64,000 nt of DNA, taken from the NCBI RefSeq assembly GCF_043195105.1, contig NZ_JBAFWO010000015.1. One strand, written 5' to 3'. This DNA comes from NCEH01 sp002257205. GTDB taxonomy: Bacteria; Pseudomonadota; Alphaproteobacteria; Rhizobiales; Xanthobacteraceae. Below are positions 26,050 through 35,459 of this stretch, piece by piece. How positions within the stretch are numbered: position 1 is the stretch's first letter; each line of letters starts with the position of its first letter. Both the position numbers and the translations under genes were made by a program. The notes beneath the pieces are model-generated. The model had not been told where the DNA came from. It did no database searches and worked only from the letters and a program-made list of their open reading frames with translations.

Positions 26050-26685
26050 ATGAAAAGGCTTCTTCTGTCTGGTGCGCTGCTGAGCACTCTGCTCGCAGCT
26101 CCCGCCATGGCGGCTGATCTGAGCAGGCCCGCCCCCGCGCGGGCCCCGGTGATTTCGGCGCCGCCCGTGTTTTCCTGGACCGGCTTCTATATCGGCGGCA
26201 ATGCCGGCTACAGCTGGGGCTCGGGCAAGGATGCGGCCGATTTCTATGGGCTCAATCCCTCCGGCTGGTCCGCAGGCGGGCAGGTCGGCTATAATTACCA
26301 ATTCGTGAACAATGTTCTGGTGGGCGTGGAGGCCGACCTTCAGGGCGGCGACATCTCCAGCGGCGCCTATGGTCTCTCCAGCAAGCTGGATTATTTTGGC
26401 ACCGTGCGCGCGCGCCTGGGCTATGCCTTCGACCGCGTGCTGCCCTATGTCACCGGCGGCCTCGCCTATGGCAAGAACACCATCACCGATTTCGGCTTCA
26501 GCGATTCCAACACCCATGTGGGCTGGGCCGTCGGCGGCGGCCTGGAATATGCGCTGACCAACAATTGGACCGCCCGCGCCGAGTATCTCTATACCGACCT
26601 CGGTTCGAAGACTTATGACAATATCGGCGCCGATGCTGGGGTGACCTCCAGCACCACCCGCCTGGGCGTGAATTATAAGTTCTAA
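26050..26685 (+). CDS. Omp25/Omp31-family outer membrane beta-barrel protein, porin 3
   Basis: A 211-residue third paralogue with signal peptide MKRLLLSGALLSTLLAAPAMA, then FSWTGFYIGGNAGYSWG, FGTVRARLGYAFDRVLPYVTGG, ARAEYLYTDLG and terminal GVNYKF. The frame opens at 25933, but the ATG at 26050 begins the signal peptide. Its Shine-Dalgarno lies in a hairpin. It has its own terminator, so each of the last two porins can be expressed separately. Confidence 0.93.
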   Translation: MKRLLLSGALLSTLLAAPAMAADLSRPAPARAPVISAPPVFSWTGFYIGGNAGYSWGSGKDAADFYGLNPSGWSAGGQVGYNYQFVNNVLVGVEADLQGGDISSGAYGLSSKLDYFGTVRARLGYAFDRVLPYVTGGLAYGKNTITDFGFSDSNTHVGWAVGGGLEYALTNNWTARAEYLYTDLGSKTYDNIGADAGVTSSTTRLGVNYKF

Positions 26686-26708
26686 ACCTTCGCAAAAGCC
26701 GTATCGAC

Positions 26709-26740
26709 AAGGGGATGCGCCACCGCGCATCCCCTTTTTT
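26709..26740 (+). terminator. Intrinsic terminator after porin 3
   Basis: A perfect 12-bp stem (26709-26720 with 26725-26736), a CACC loop and a T-run. Confidence 0.92.
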
Positions 26741-26936
26741 GTGGGCTGGGCGCGGCAGCGGCCGCCGCGGGGAAGCATCGCATTACCGCGGCGGAATTTG
26801 CCGCATTGCAGCATGTCCGGTAATACGCCGACGCAATTCTTGAACGTCGCAAGGGGGCTAACGGACCCACGCGGCTCGCGTCCGGCGCACCTCCCGTGAT
26901 AGGAGCCGGACGAAGCGACAAAGAAAGAGGCCTCTC

Positions 26937-27929
26937 ATGGCTCAGGACAGAGCATCACTGGGGCAGCGCCGCATCCGCGTTGGCGTTACCGGCATCGGCA
27001 TCATGGGGTCCAACCATGCCCGCGTGCTGTCCCAATTGCCGGGCGCCGAACTGGTGGCCATCGCCGATCCCGACGCCGGACAGGCGGGCCGGGTCGCCGG
27101 CTTCCTCGGCTGCCAGGCGGTGGCGGATCATCATGCGCTGCTGGAACTGGGCCTCGACGCCATCATCGTCGCCGCGCCGACCCATCTGCATCACCCGATC
27201 GCGCTGGACATCATCAATGCCGGCACCTCGGTGCTGGTGGAAAAGCCGGTTGCTTCCACCGCCGAGCAGGGCCGCGAGATCATCGCCGCCGCCAAGGCGC
27301 GGGGCGTGACGCTGATGGTCGGCCATGTGGAGCGCTTCAATCCCGCCGTGCAGACGGTGAAGGAAGCGATCCGCGGCGAGGACCTGCTCTCCATCGCCAT
27401 CACCCGCGTCGGCCCGTTCCCGCCGCGTATGTCGAATGTGGGCGTGGTCATTGACCTTGCGGTGCACGACATCGATCTGATTCGCTGGTTCACCGAATCC
27501 GACATCGTCGAATTGCAGCCGCAGACCTCCAGCGCCATGGCCGAGCGCGAGGATATCGCGCTGCTGCAATTCCGCACCGCCTCGGGCGTGCTGGCGCACA
27601 TCAACACCAATTGGCTGACGCCCTTCAAGGCGCGCACGGTGCATGTGGCGACCCGCAAGAAATATGTGATCGGCGATCTGCTGACCCGCCAGGTCACCGA
27701 ATGCTTCGACTATCGGCCGGACGGCGCCTATTCCATGCGCCACCTGCCGGTGGCCTATTCCGAGCCGCTGCGCACGGAACTGGAGAATTTCCTCCAGGCG
27801 GTGCGCACCGGCAATCCGCCGCCGGTCACCGGCGAAGAAGGTGTCGCGAGCCTGGAAATCGCCATCGCCTGCCTCAGCGAGCGCGCGGAAGCGAAGGCGC
27901 GCACGGCCCGCCTTCGAGCCGCAGGCTGA
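26937..27929 (+). CDS. Gfo/Idh/MocA oxidoreductase, GnnA candidate (UDP-GlcNAc 3-dehydrogenase)
   Basis: A 330-residue NAD(P)-dependent sugar dehydrogenase. The Rossmann fold opens with GVTGIGIMGSNHARV (about 16-30). The catalytic Lys is in VLVEKPVAST (Lys 103), and the HDIDLIRW motif follows near 180. The gene is followed 23 bases later by a DegT-family aminotransferase. This oxidoreductase/aminotransferase pairing is that of GnnA/GnnB, which make UDP-GlcNAc3N for lipid A containing 2,3-diamino-2,3-dideoxyglucose, known in Bradyrhizobium-type bacteria. WbpB-like UDP-GlcNAcA dehydrogenase is the alternative, but no WbpA or WbpD partners are adjacent. Confidence 0.7.
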   Translation: MAQDRASLGQRRIRVGVTGIGIMGSNHARVLSQLPGAELVAIADPDAGQAGRVAGFLGCQAVADHHALLELGLDAIIVAAPTHLHHPIALDIINAGTSVLVEKPVASTAEQGREIIAAAKARGVTLMVGHVERFNPAVQTVKEAIRGEDLLSIAITRVGPFPPRMSNVGVVIDLAVHDIDLIRWFTESDIVELQPQTSSAMAEREDIALLQFRTASGVLAHINTNWLTPFKARTVHVATRKKYVIGDLLTRQVTECFDYRPDGAYSMRHLPVAYSEPLRTELENFLQAVRTGNPPPVTGEEGVASLEIAIACLSERAEAKARTARLRAAG

Positions 27930-27952
27930 ATGGCCCCTTTCAAGGACTTATC

Positions 27953-29107
27953 ATGACGTCTCACGTGAAGGCTCAGATGGCACCGATTCCCTTCATCGAC
28001 CTCGCCGCCCAGCGCCAGCGCATCGGCGCACAGATCGATCAGGCCGTGCAGGGCGTGCTGAATTCCTGCCGCTTCATCAATGGCCCGGAAGTGGCGCTGC
28101 TGGAGGAGCGGCTTGCCGCGTTCGCCGGCTCGAAATATGCCGTGGCCTGTTCCAGCGGCACGGATGCGCTGGCGCTGCTGCTGATGGCGTGGGACGTGAA
28201 GGCGGGCGATGCCGTGTTCTGCCCCGCCTTCACCTTCTGTGCCACAGCCGAGGTGGTGCCGTGGGTCGGCGCGACGCCGGTGTTCGTGGATGTGAAGGAA
28301 GACACCTTCAACATGGACCCGGAGAGCCTGGAACTGGCAATTGATGTCGCCAAGGACCATGGGCTGATCCCCAAGGTGGTGATTCCGGTGGATCTGTTCG
28401 GCCAGCCGGCCGATTATGATGCGCTGCTGCCGATCGCCGAGCGGCACGGGCTGAAGGTGCTGGCGGATACCGCCCAGGGCTTCGGCGGCACCTGGAACAA
28501 CAAGCGCACCGGCAGCATCGGCGACGCCGCCGCGACCTCCTTCTTCCCGGCCAAGCCGCTCGGCTGCTATGGCGACGGCGGCGCCATCTTCACCGATGAC
28601 GCGGAGCTCGTCACCGTGCTCAAGAGCGTGCGCGAGCACGGGCAGGGCGTGGACAAGTACCAGAACGTGCGCATCGGCATGACCGCGCGGCTCGACACCA
28701 TCCAAGCGGCGGTGCTGCTGGAGAAGCTCGCCATCTTCGAAGAGGAGATCGCCGCCCGCGAGAAGGTGGCCGCGCGCTACAATGCTGCGCTGGCCGATGT
28801 GGCGGTGGTGCCCTTCGTCGATCCGCGCGCGACCTCGGTGTGGGCGCAATATACCATTCGCCTCGCTCCGGGCCGCCGCGATGCGCTGGCCGAAGCCCTG
28901 AAGGCGGAAGGCATCCCCACCGCCGTCTATTATCGCATCCCCATGCATCTCCAGCCGGCCTATGGCGCCTATCCGGCGGCGGGCGCGATCCTGCCGGTGG
29001 CCGAGACCTTGTGCGAGGAGGTCATCAGCCTGCCGATGCACGCCTATCTCGACGCGGCGACGCAGGACCGCATCATCGCCGCCGTGCGGCGCGCGCTCGC
29101 CGAATAA
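27953..29107 (+). CDS. DegT/DnrJ/EryC1 sugar aminotransferase, GnnB candidate
   Basis: A 384-residue PLP-dependent nucleotide-sugar aminotransferase. It has the cofactor-binding CSSGTDALALLL segment (67-78), the ADTAQGFGGTW Asp, and the Schiff-base Lys 201 in SFFPAKPLGCYGDGGA, the form found in the WbpE/GnnB branch. The C-terminus has VWAQYTIRL. The start at 27953 has AAGGA about 7 bases upstream. It is co-directional with the preceding oxidoreductase, so the likely reaction is glutamate-dependent amination of the 3-oxo-UDP-sugar. The substrate is inferred from the pairing. Confidence 0.7.
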   Translation: MTSHVKAQMAPIPFIDLAAQRQRIGAQIDQAVQGVLNSCRFINGPEVALLEERLAAFAGSKYAVACSSGTDALALLLMAWDVKAGDAVFCPAFTFCATAEVVPWVGATPVFVDVKEDTFNMDPESLELAIDVAKDHGLIPKVVIPVDLFGQPADYDALLPIAERHGLKVLADTAQGFGGTWNNKRTGSIGDAAATSFFPAKPLGCYGDGGAIFTDDAELVTVLKSVREHGQGVDKYQNVRIGMTARLDTIQAAVLLEKLAIFEEEIAAREKVAARYNAALADVAVVPFVDPRATSVWAQYTIRLAPGRRDALAEALKAEGIPTAVYYRIPMHLQPAYGAYPAAGAILPVAETLCEEVISLPMHAYLDAATQDRIIAAVRRALAE

Positions 29108-29280
29108 AGCGCGCGCGCCGAATGGCGGGCCACCATAGGCGCCGGGTCCTGTGGCGCTGAAACGGAGCCTGTGGGCGGGCGGCGGCTTTCGCTTATGCTG
29201 CGCGGGCGATTCGACGCGACGGGTGCAGGCCCGTCGCGTGCGCACGCAGCCATTGTCCGCCTGTCACGAAAAGCCGGTTC

Positions 29281-30849
29281 ATGTTCCGCAACATCCTTTC
29301 CGTCGGCGGGCTGACGCTGCTCTCGCGGCTCGCCGGCTTCGTGCGCGATGTCGTCATGGCGGCCGTGCTGGGCGCCGGGCCGGTGGCGGATGCGTTTCTC
29401 GTCGCGTTCCGCCTGCCCAATCATTTCCGCGCCATCTTCGCCGAGGGCGCGTTCAATGCCGCCTTCGTGCCCACCTATGCCCGGCTGAAGGAGCAAGGTG
29501 GGATTGCGACCGCGCGCGCCTTCGCCGATGAGATTCTCACCGCCATGGCGCTGGTGCATGGCGTTCTGCTGGCGGGCGCGCTGGCGTTCACGCCCCAGTT
29601 CGTGGGCCTGCTGGCTCCCGGCCTTGCCGATGACCCCGAGCGGTTCGCGCTCGCCATCACGCTGACGCGCATCACTTTTCCCTATCTGGCGCTGATCTCG
29701 GTGGCGACCTTGATCTCCGGCGCGCTGAATGCGTCCGACCGGTTCGCCATGGCGGCGGCCTCTCCCATCCTGCTGAATGTGTGCATGGTCAGCACGCTGC
29801 TGAGCGCGGCGGCGTTTCCCACGGCCGGGCACGCGGCGGCGTGGGGCGTGCTGATCTCGGGCGTCGGGCAGGTGATTCTGGTGGGCTGGGACGCCGAGCG
29901 CACGGGCATCGGCCTGCGCTTCGGCCGGCCGCGCCTCGATCCCGGCACGCGGCAATTCCTCAAAGCGCTCGGCCCGGCCATCATCGGATCGGCCGGGGTG
30001 CAGATCGCCTTGTTCGCCGACACCATCATCGCCACGTTCTTGCCCACCGGCGCGCTCTCCGCGCTTTATTATGCCGACCGCATCAACCAATTGCCCATCG
30101 GCGTGGTGGGCATCGCCATCGGCACGGTGCTGCTGCCCGAGATGTCGCGCCGGCTCGCCGGCGGCGATGATGCGGGGGCCGCCCATGCCCAGGCCCGCTC
30201 CATCGAACTGGCGGTGTTGCTGGCGCTGCCGTTCGTAGTGGCGGCGCTGCTGATTCCCGATCTCACCATGCGTGCTTTGTTCGCGCGCGGCGCCTTCACG
30301 CGCGGCGATGCGGCGGAGGCGGCCGCCACCTTGCAGGCCTATGGCATCGGGCTGATCGCCTTCGTGGTGGTGCGCGCCTTCATCGCCCCGTTCCACGCGC
30401 GGGGCGATACCGCGACCCCCATGAAGGCGGCGCTGCTGGCGGTGGCGATCAATGTGGCGCTGAAATTCGCCCTCATGGGCACGCTGGCGCAGGTGGGGCT
30501 GGCGCTCGCGACCGCACTCGGCGGCTGGATCAATCTTGGCCTCTTGATCTGGTTCGCCCGCCGGCGTGGCCTTCCTGTGGGCGATGGAACCTTGCCGGGC
30601 AATCTCGTGCGGCTGGCGGTGTGCGGCCTTGTGCTGGCAGGGGTGCTGCTGGGCGCAGGTCCCCTGGCGGCGAAGCTCACGGCGGGATTCGCCTTTGCTC
30701 GCGAGGAAGTGATCTTCCTCCTGGTGGTCGGTGCGGGCGGGCTCGCCTATGCGCTTTCCGTTTGGGCAATGCTGGGTCGCCGGTTCCTGCGGGGTCTGGC
30801 AGGGCGGCGCGCCACCGATGCCGTGAAAGCCACGCGGCAGCCCGATTGA
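29281..30849 (+). CDS. murJ: Lipid II flippase MurJ
   Basis: A MOP-superfamily inner-membrane protein that flips lipid II to the periplasmic face for peptidoglycan synthesis. The 522-residue product has about 14 predicted helices. The family opening is NILSVGGLTLLSRLAGFVRD, followed by LPNHFRAIFAEGAFNAAFVP and the central-cavity segment YYADRINQLPIGVVGIA. The ATG at 29281 has only a weak Shine-Dalgarno. The neighbouring GnnA/GnnB candidates also act on the envelope. Confidence 0.96.
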   Translation: MFRNILSVGGLTLLSRLAGFVRDVVMAAVLGAGPVADAFLVAFRLPNHFRAIFAEGAFNAAFVPTYARLKEQGGIATARAFADEILTAMALVHGVLLAGALAFTPQFVGLLAPGLADDPERFALAITLTRITFPYLALISVATLISGALNASDRFAMAAASPILLNVCMVSTLLSAAAFPTAGHAAAWGVLISGVGQVILVGWDAERTGIGLRFGRPRLDPGTRQFLKALGPAIIGSAGVQIALFADTIIATFLPTGALSALYYADRINQLPIGVVGIAIGTVLLPEMSRRLAGGDDAGAAHAQARSIELAVLLALPFVVAALLIPDLTMRALFARGAFTRGDAAEAAATLQAYGIGLIAFVVVRAFIAPFHARGDTATPMKAALLAVAINVALKFALMGTLAQVGLALATALGGWINLGLLIWFARRRGLPVGDGTLPGNLVRLAVCGLVLAGVLLGAGPLAAKLTAGFAFAREEVIFLLVVGAGGLAYALSVWAMLGRRFLRGLAGRRATDAVKATRQPD

Positions 30850-30989
30850 CGCTTTAAAGCGTTTTGCATTGCACATCGCTGTGCTATGCGACCTTCGCTA
30901 GTGACGTGGCTCGTCGGTTGCGGAAGGCGCCGCCCGTCATTTCTGACAATCAAGAGGCGCCCCTTGCGGCGCCTGTCGGAGCCTCATTC

Positions 30990-32177
30990 ATGTCCGTATC
31001 GGCCCGCCTTCCGCTTGCCGCTCTTTTTGCGTTTGGTTTTGTTCTCGCGGGGTGCAGCCAGCCGCAGCAGCAGGCCGCGCCTCCGCCCCCGGCTGTGACG
31101 GTCGCGAAGGCCAAGAGCCAGACCATCACCGATTATGACGAATATGTCGGGCGCTTCGTTGCCATCAACGAGGTGAACGTGCATGCGCGCGTCTCGGGCT
31201 ATCTCGCGCAGATCCATTTCACCGACGGTCAATTGGTGAAGGAAGGCGACCTGCTGTTCACCATCGACCAGCGGCCGTTCAAGATCGCCCTGGACTCGGC
31301 CCAGGCCAATCTGGCGGTCGCGAAGGCCAATCTGGACTTCGCCCAGACAGACCTCGAGCGCGCCCGCACGCTGCTCCAGGACAAAAATTCCAACGCCATT
31401 TCCAAGCAGGCGTTCGATCAGCGCACCCAGACCGAACGCACCGCGGCCGCCACGGTGCAGGCGCAGGAAGCCGCCGTCGCCTCGGCCAAGCTCGATCTGG
31501 AATTCACCGAACTGCGCGCGCCGGTCGATGGCCGCATCGGCGACCGCCGGGTCTCGGTGGGCAATTACGTGCTCGGCGGCGCCGGCGCCGCGCCCACGCT
31601 GCTCGCGATCATCGTCTCCACCGACCCGATCCGCTTCGAATTCACCTTCGACGAAGCCTCGCTCCTGCGCTACCAGCGCCTCAACGAGGGCAAGGCCCTG
31701 ACCGGCGGGCCGGTGAAGCTGAAGCTGATCGACGACAAGAGCTTCGTGCATGTCGGCAAGATGGACTTCCTGAACAATGTGGTCGATCGCGCCACCGGCA
31801 CGATCCGCGGCCGCGCGGTGTTCGACAATAAGAACGACCTGTTCCGCCCCGGCATGTTCGCGCGCATCCAGCTGCCCGCCTCGCCGCCCTATCAGGCGCT
31901 GACCGTGCCGGATGTCGCGATCGGCAGCGAGCAGCTGCGCAAGTTCGTCTATGTGGTCGGGCCCGAGAATGTGATCCAGCAGAAGTTCGTCGAGATCGGC
32001 CAGCTGGAAGGCACGGCGCGGGTCATCAAGTCCGGCCTTACGCCTGAGGATCTGGTGGTGGTGAACGGGCTGATGCGCGTGCGTCCGGGCGTGAAGGTGA
32101 CGCCGCAGGAAGCCCCGGCGACGCCCGCCGCCGCACCCGCCGCCAATTCAGGTTCAAGCGCCACCACGGCGAAGTGA
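30990..32177 (+). CDS. RND efflux periplasmic adaptor (AcrA/MexA type)
   Basis: A membrane-fusion lipoprotein that links the RND pump to an outer-membrane channel. The 395-residue product has a lipoprotein signal with lipobox LAGC (Cys 22). It then has the lipoyl half-motifs VHARVSGYLAQIHFTDGQLVKEGDLLFTID (read in two parts) and ELRAPVDGRIGDRRV, a coiled-coil hairpin (about 110-170) and a beta-barrel domain. The tail is Ala/Pro-rich. The start MSVSARLPLAALF at 30990 has GGAG 9 bases upstream; the frame opens at 30864 without signal features. The pump gene follows after 12 bases. Confidence 0.94.
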   Translation: MSVSARLPLAALFAFGFVLAGCSQPQQQAAPPPPAVTVAKAKSQTITDYDEYVGRFVAINEVNVHARVSGYLAQIHFTDGQLVKEGDLLFTIDQRPFKIALDSAQANLAVAKANLDFAQTDLERARTLLQDKNSNAISKQAFDQRTQTERTAAATVQAQEAAVASAKLDLEFTELRAPVDGRIGDRRVSVGNYVLGGAGAAPTLLAIIVSTDPIRFEFTFDEASLLRYQRLNEGKALTGGPVKLKLIDDKSFVHVGKMDFLNNVVDRATGTIRGRAVFDNKNDLFRPGMFARIQLPASPPYQALTVPDVAIGSEQLRKFVYVVGPENVIQQKFVEIGQLEGTARVIKSGLTPEDLVVVNGLMRVRPGVKVTPQEAPATPAAAPAANSGSSATTAK

Positions 32178-32189
32178 GGAGAAGACCCC

Positions 32190-35100
32190 ATGCGCTTCTC
32201 CCATTTCTTCATCGACCGTCCCATCTTCGCGTCCGTCGTCTCGGTGGTCGTGCTGATTCTCGGCGCGGTGTCCTACCTGCGCCTTCCGGTCGCCCAATAT
32301 CCCGAAATCGCGCCGCCGGTGATCACCGTGACCGGCCAATATCCCGGCGCCAGCGCCGAGGTGGTGGCCGAGACGGTGGTGACTCCCATCGAGCAGCAGA
32401 TCAACGGCGTGGAGGGCATGCTCTATGTCTCCTCCAATTCCTCCGCTGACGGCCGCTTCTCGATCTCCGTCACCTTCGACCTCGGCACCAATCTCGACAT
32501 CGCCCAGGTGCAGGTGCAGAATCGCGTCGCCATCGCCCAGCCGCGCCTGCCGCAGGAAGTGCAGCAGATCGGCATCGTGACGGCGAAGAGCTCGCCCGAT
32601 CTGATGCTGGTGGTGAGCCTTTATTCGCCCGACGGCTCGCGCGACCCGCTGTTCATCTCCAATGTCGCGAACGTCCAGATCAAGGACGTGCTCTCGCGCA
32701 TCGACGGCGTCGGCTCGATCACCGTGTTCGGCGCCCGCGACTATGCCATGCAGGTGTGGCTCGACCCGCAGCGGCTCCAGGAATTGAACCTCACCGCAGG
32801 CGACGTCGTCACCGCGCTCCAGGCGCAGAACGTGCAGGTGGCCTCCGGCGTGCTGAACCAGCCGCCGGTGCCGCAGCAGCGCGCCTTCCAGATCGCGGTG
32901 CGCACGCTCGGGCGCCTGTCCGATCCCGTCCAGTTCGGCAATGTGGTCATCAAGCAGACCAACACCGCGCTCGTGCGGCTGAAGGATGTGGCCCGCGTGG
33001 AGATCACCGCGCAGGATTATTCCTCCACCTCGTTCCTCGACCGCGACGTCGCCATCTCACTCGGCGTATTCCAGCGTCCGGGTTCGAACGCGCTGTCCAC
33101 CGGCAATGCGGTGGTGGCGAAGATGGCGGAGCTGGGCAAGGAGCTGCCCTCGGGCCTGAAATACGCGATCTATTACAACCCCACCGAATTCATCCAGCAG
33201 TCGGTCGAGGCAGTCCTCCATACCATCGGCGAAGCCGTGGTGCTGGTGGTGCTGGTGGTGATCCTGTTCCTGCAGACCTGGCGCGCCGCGATCATCCCGA
33301 TCCTGGCGATCCCGATCTCGCTGGTGGGCACCTTCTTCGTCATGACGCTGTTCGGCTTCTCGCTGAACAATCTGTCGCTGTTCGGCCTGGTGCTCGCCAT
33401 CGGCATCGTGGTCGACGACGCGATCGTGGTGGTGGAGAATGTGGAGCGCAACATCGAGGCGGGGCTCAGTCCGCGCGATGCCGCTTACAAGACCATGGAC
33501 GAGGTGGGCGGGGCGCTGGTCGCGATCTCGCTGGTGCTCTCGGCGGTGTTCATTCCCACCGCCTTCATCACCGGCATCTCGGGCCAGTTCTACCGCCAGT
33601 TCGCGCTGACCATTGCCGGATCGACCCTGATCTCGCTGCTGGTCTCGCTGACGCTCTCGCCCGCCATGTGCGCGCTGCTGCTGCGGCCGCATGCGCACGC
33701 GGATGCGCCGGTTGCCTGGTATGCGCGGCCGGTGGTCGGCTTCTTCCGCATCTTCAACCGCATGTTCGAGAGCTTGGGCAACGGCTATGCCTGGATGACC
33801 CGGCGGCTGGTGCGCATCGTCGCGCTGGTGCTGATCGTCTATGTGGGCATCGTCGGCTTCGGTGGCTATCTGTTCGTGACGACGCCCCAGGGCTTCATTC
33901 CGCAGCAGGATCGCGGCTATCTGATCGTCGCGGTGCAATTGCCGCCCGGCGCCTCCATGCAGCGCACCGAAGCGGTGATGAAGGCGGCGGCGGATCAGGT
34001 GATCGGCACCCCCGGCGTCGGCCATATAATCAACATCGCCGGCTTCTCGGGAGCGACCTTCACCAATGCGCCCAATGCCGGCGCCATGTTCGTGATCCTG
34101 GAGCCGTTCTCGGAGCGCGGTGGCGACCCCACCCGCACCGCGACAGCGGTGCAGGGCACCTTGTTCCGCAAGCTCGCCTCGATCCAGGAAGCGCTGCTGA
34201 TCGTGGTTCAGCCGCCGCCGGTGCAGGGCATCGGCAATGCCGGCGGTTTCCGCATGATGGTGGAGGACCGGATCGGCGCCGGCTATCCGGCGCTCCAGGG
34301 CGCGGTCTATGCCATGATGGGCGCTGCGGCCAAGACCCCCGGCCTGATGCAGGTCTATTCGCTGTTCGAGACCTCGACACCGCAGATGTATCTCGACATC
34401 GACCGCTCGAAGGCCCAGTTGCTCCAGGTGGACGTGGGCAATGTGTTCGCGGCGCTCCAGACCTATATCGGCTCGAGCTATGTGAACGATTTCAACCTGT
34501 TCTCGCGGACCTTCCGCGTTCAGGTCCAGGCCGATGCGCCGTTCCGCCTCGATCCGAAGGACATCCTCGCCATCCGCGTGCGCAATGCGGCGGGCGACAC
34601 GGTGCCGCTCGGCTCGTTCACGACCATCTCGGACATTTCCGGTCCCTACCGCGTGCCGCGCTACAATCTGTATCCGGCGGCGGAACTCGACGGCAGCCCG
34701 GCGCCCGGCTATTCCCAGGGCCAGGCGATGGCGATTATGCAGAAGCTGGCGGCGCAGGTCCTGCCGCAAGGCTTCTCCTATGAATGGACCGCGCTCGCCT
34801 ATCAGCAGCAGAGGGCCGGAAATACCGCCATCTTCGCGTTCGCGCTCGGCGTGGTGTTCGTGTTCCTGGTGCTGGCGGCACAATATGAGAGCCTGACCTT
34901 GCCGCTGGCGGTCATCCTCATCGTGCCCATGTGTCTGGTGGCGGCGCTGCTCGGCGTGATCCTGCGGGGTCAGGACAACAACATCCTCACCCAGGTGGGC
35001 TTCATCGTGCTGATAGGCTTGGCGGCGAAAAACGCGATCCTGATCGTCGAGTTCGCCAAGCAGCTGGAAGACCAGGGCCACGGGCGCCAGGAGGCGGCGG

Positions 35101-35396
35101 TGGAAGCCGCCCGGCTGCGTCTTCGCCCCATCGTGATGACCTCGCTCGCCTTCATCCTCGGCGTCGTGCCGCTGGTGTGGGCGGTCGGCGCCGGCGCGGA
35201 ATTGCGCCAAGCGCTCGGCACGGCGGTGTTCTCCGGCATGATTGGCGTGACACTGTTCGGCCTCATCTTCACGCCGGTGTTCTATGTGACGGCGCGCTGG
35301 CTGGCCGCGCTGGGCCGCAAGCGGGCCAAGGACGGTTCCGGCGATCATCCCGCCGGACCGCATCCGACAGGTGACCATCCCGCTCCGGCGGAATAG
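32190..35396 (+). CDS. RND multidrug efflux permease (AcrB/MexB, HAE1 family)
   Basis: A 1068-residue proton-driven inner-membrane trimeric pump with 12 helices and two large periplasmic loops. It opens with FFIDRPIFASVVSVV. The proton-relay acidic pair is in helix 4 (GIVVDDAIVVVENVERN), and the conserved Lys is in GLAAKNAILIVEFAKQ. GAGGAG lies before the ATG. The operon encodes adaptor and pump only, so an outer-membrane factor must come from elsewhere. No TetR/MarR regulator is adjacent. Substrates cannot be predicted. Confidence 0.95.
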   Translation: MRFSHFFIDRPIFASVVSVVVLILGAVSYLRLPVAQYPEIAPPVITVTGQYPGASAEVVAETVVTPIEQQINGVEGMLYVSSNSSADGRFSISVTFDLGTNLDIAQVQVQNRVAIAQPRLPQEVQQIGIVTAKSSPDLMLVVSLYSPDGSRDPLFISNVANVQIKDVLSRIDGVGSITVFGARDYAMQVWLDPQRLQELNLTAGDVVTALQAQNVQVASGVLNQPPVPQQRAFQIAVRTLGRLSDPVQFGNVVIKQTNTALVRLKDVARVEITAQDYSSTSFLDRDVAISLGVFQRPGSNALSTGNAVVAKMAELGKELPSGLKYAIYYNPTEFIQQSVEAVLHTIGEAVVLVVLVVILFLQTWRAAIIPILAIPISLVGTFFVMTLFGFSLNNLSLFGLVLAIGIVVDDAIVVVENVERNIEAGLSPRDAAYKTMDEVGGALVAISLVLSAVFIPTAFITGISGQFYRQFALTIAGSTLISLLVSLTLSPAMCALLLRPHAHADAPVAWYARPVVGFFRIFNRMFESLGNGYAWMTRRLVRIVALVLIVYVGIVGFGGYLFVTTPQGFIPQQDRGYLIVAVQLPPGASMQRTEAVMKAAADQVIGTPGVGHIINIAGFSGATFTNAPNAGAMFVILEPFSERGGDPTRTATAVQGTLFRKLASIQEALLIVVQPPPVQGIGNAGGFRMMVEDRIGAGYPALQGAVYAMMGAAAKTPGLMQVYSLFETSTPQMYLDIDRSKAQLLQVDVGNVFAALQTYIGSSYVNDFNLFSRTFRVQVQADAPFRLDPKDILAIRVRNAAGDTVPLGSFTTISDISGPYRVPRYNLYPAAELDGSPAPGYSQGQAMAIMQKLAAQVLPQGFSYEWTALAYQQQRAGNTAIFAFALGVVFVFLVLAAQYESLTLPLAVILIVPMCLVAALLGVILRGQDNNILTQVGFIVLIGLAAKNAILIVEFAKQLEDQGHGRQEAAVEAARLRLRPIVMTSLAFILGVVPLVWAVGAGAELRQALGTAVFSGMIGVTLFGLIFTPVFYVTARWLAALGRKRAKDGSGDHPAGPHPTGDHPAPAE

Positions 35397-35402
35397 AAAG
35401 GT

Positions 35403-35420
35403 GCGCGGCTGAAGCCGCGC
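35403..35420 (+). other. Hairpin between the RND pump gene and cobT
   Basis: A 7-bp GC stem (35403-35409 with 35414-35420) and a TGAA loop, without a clear T-run. It may be a weak terminator or an mRNA-stabilising structure. Confidence 0.4.
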
Positions 35421-35459
35421 GCCCTTCCCATCGAGGGCGTCATCCTCATTGAGAGCGTC

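Noticed and set aside
35397..35459. Cobalamin riboswitch upstream of cobT
   Set aside because: The gap is only 63 bases and lacks the conserved B12-box sequence.
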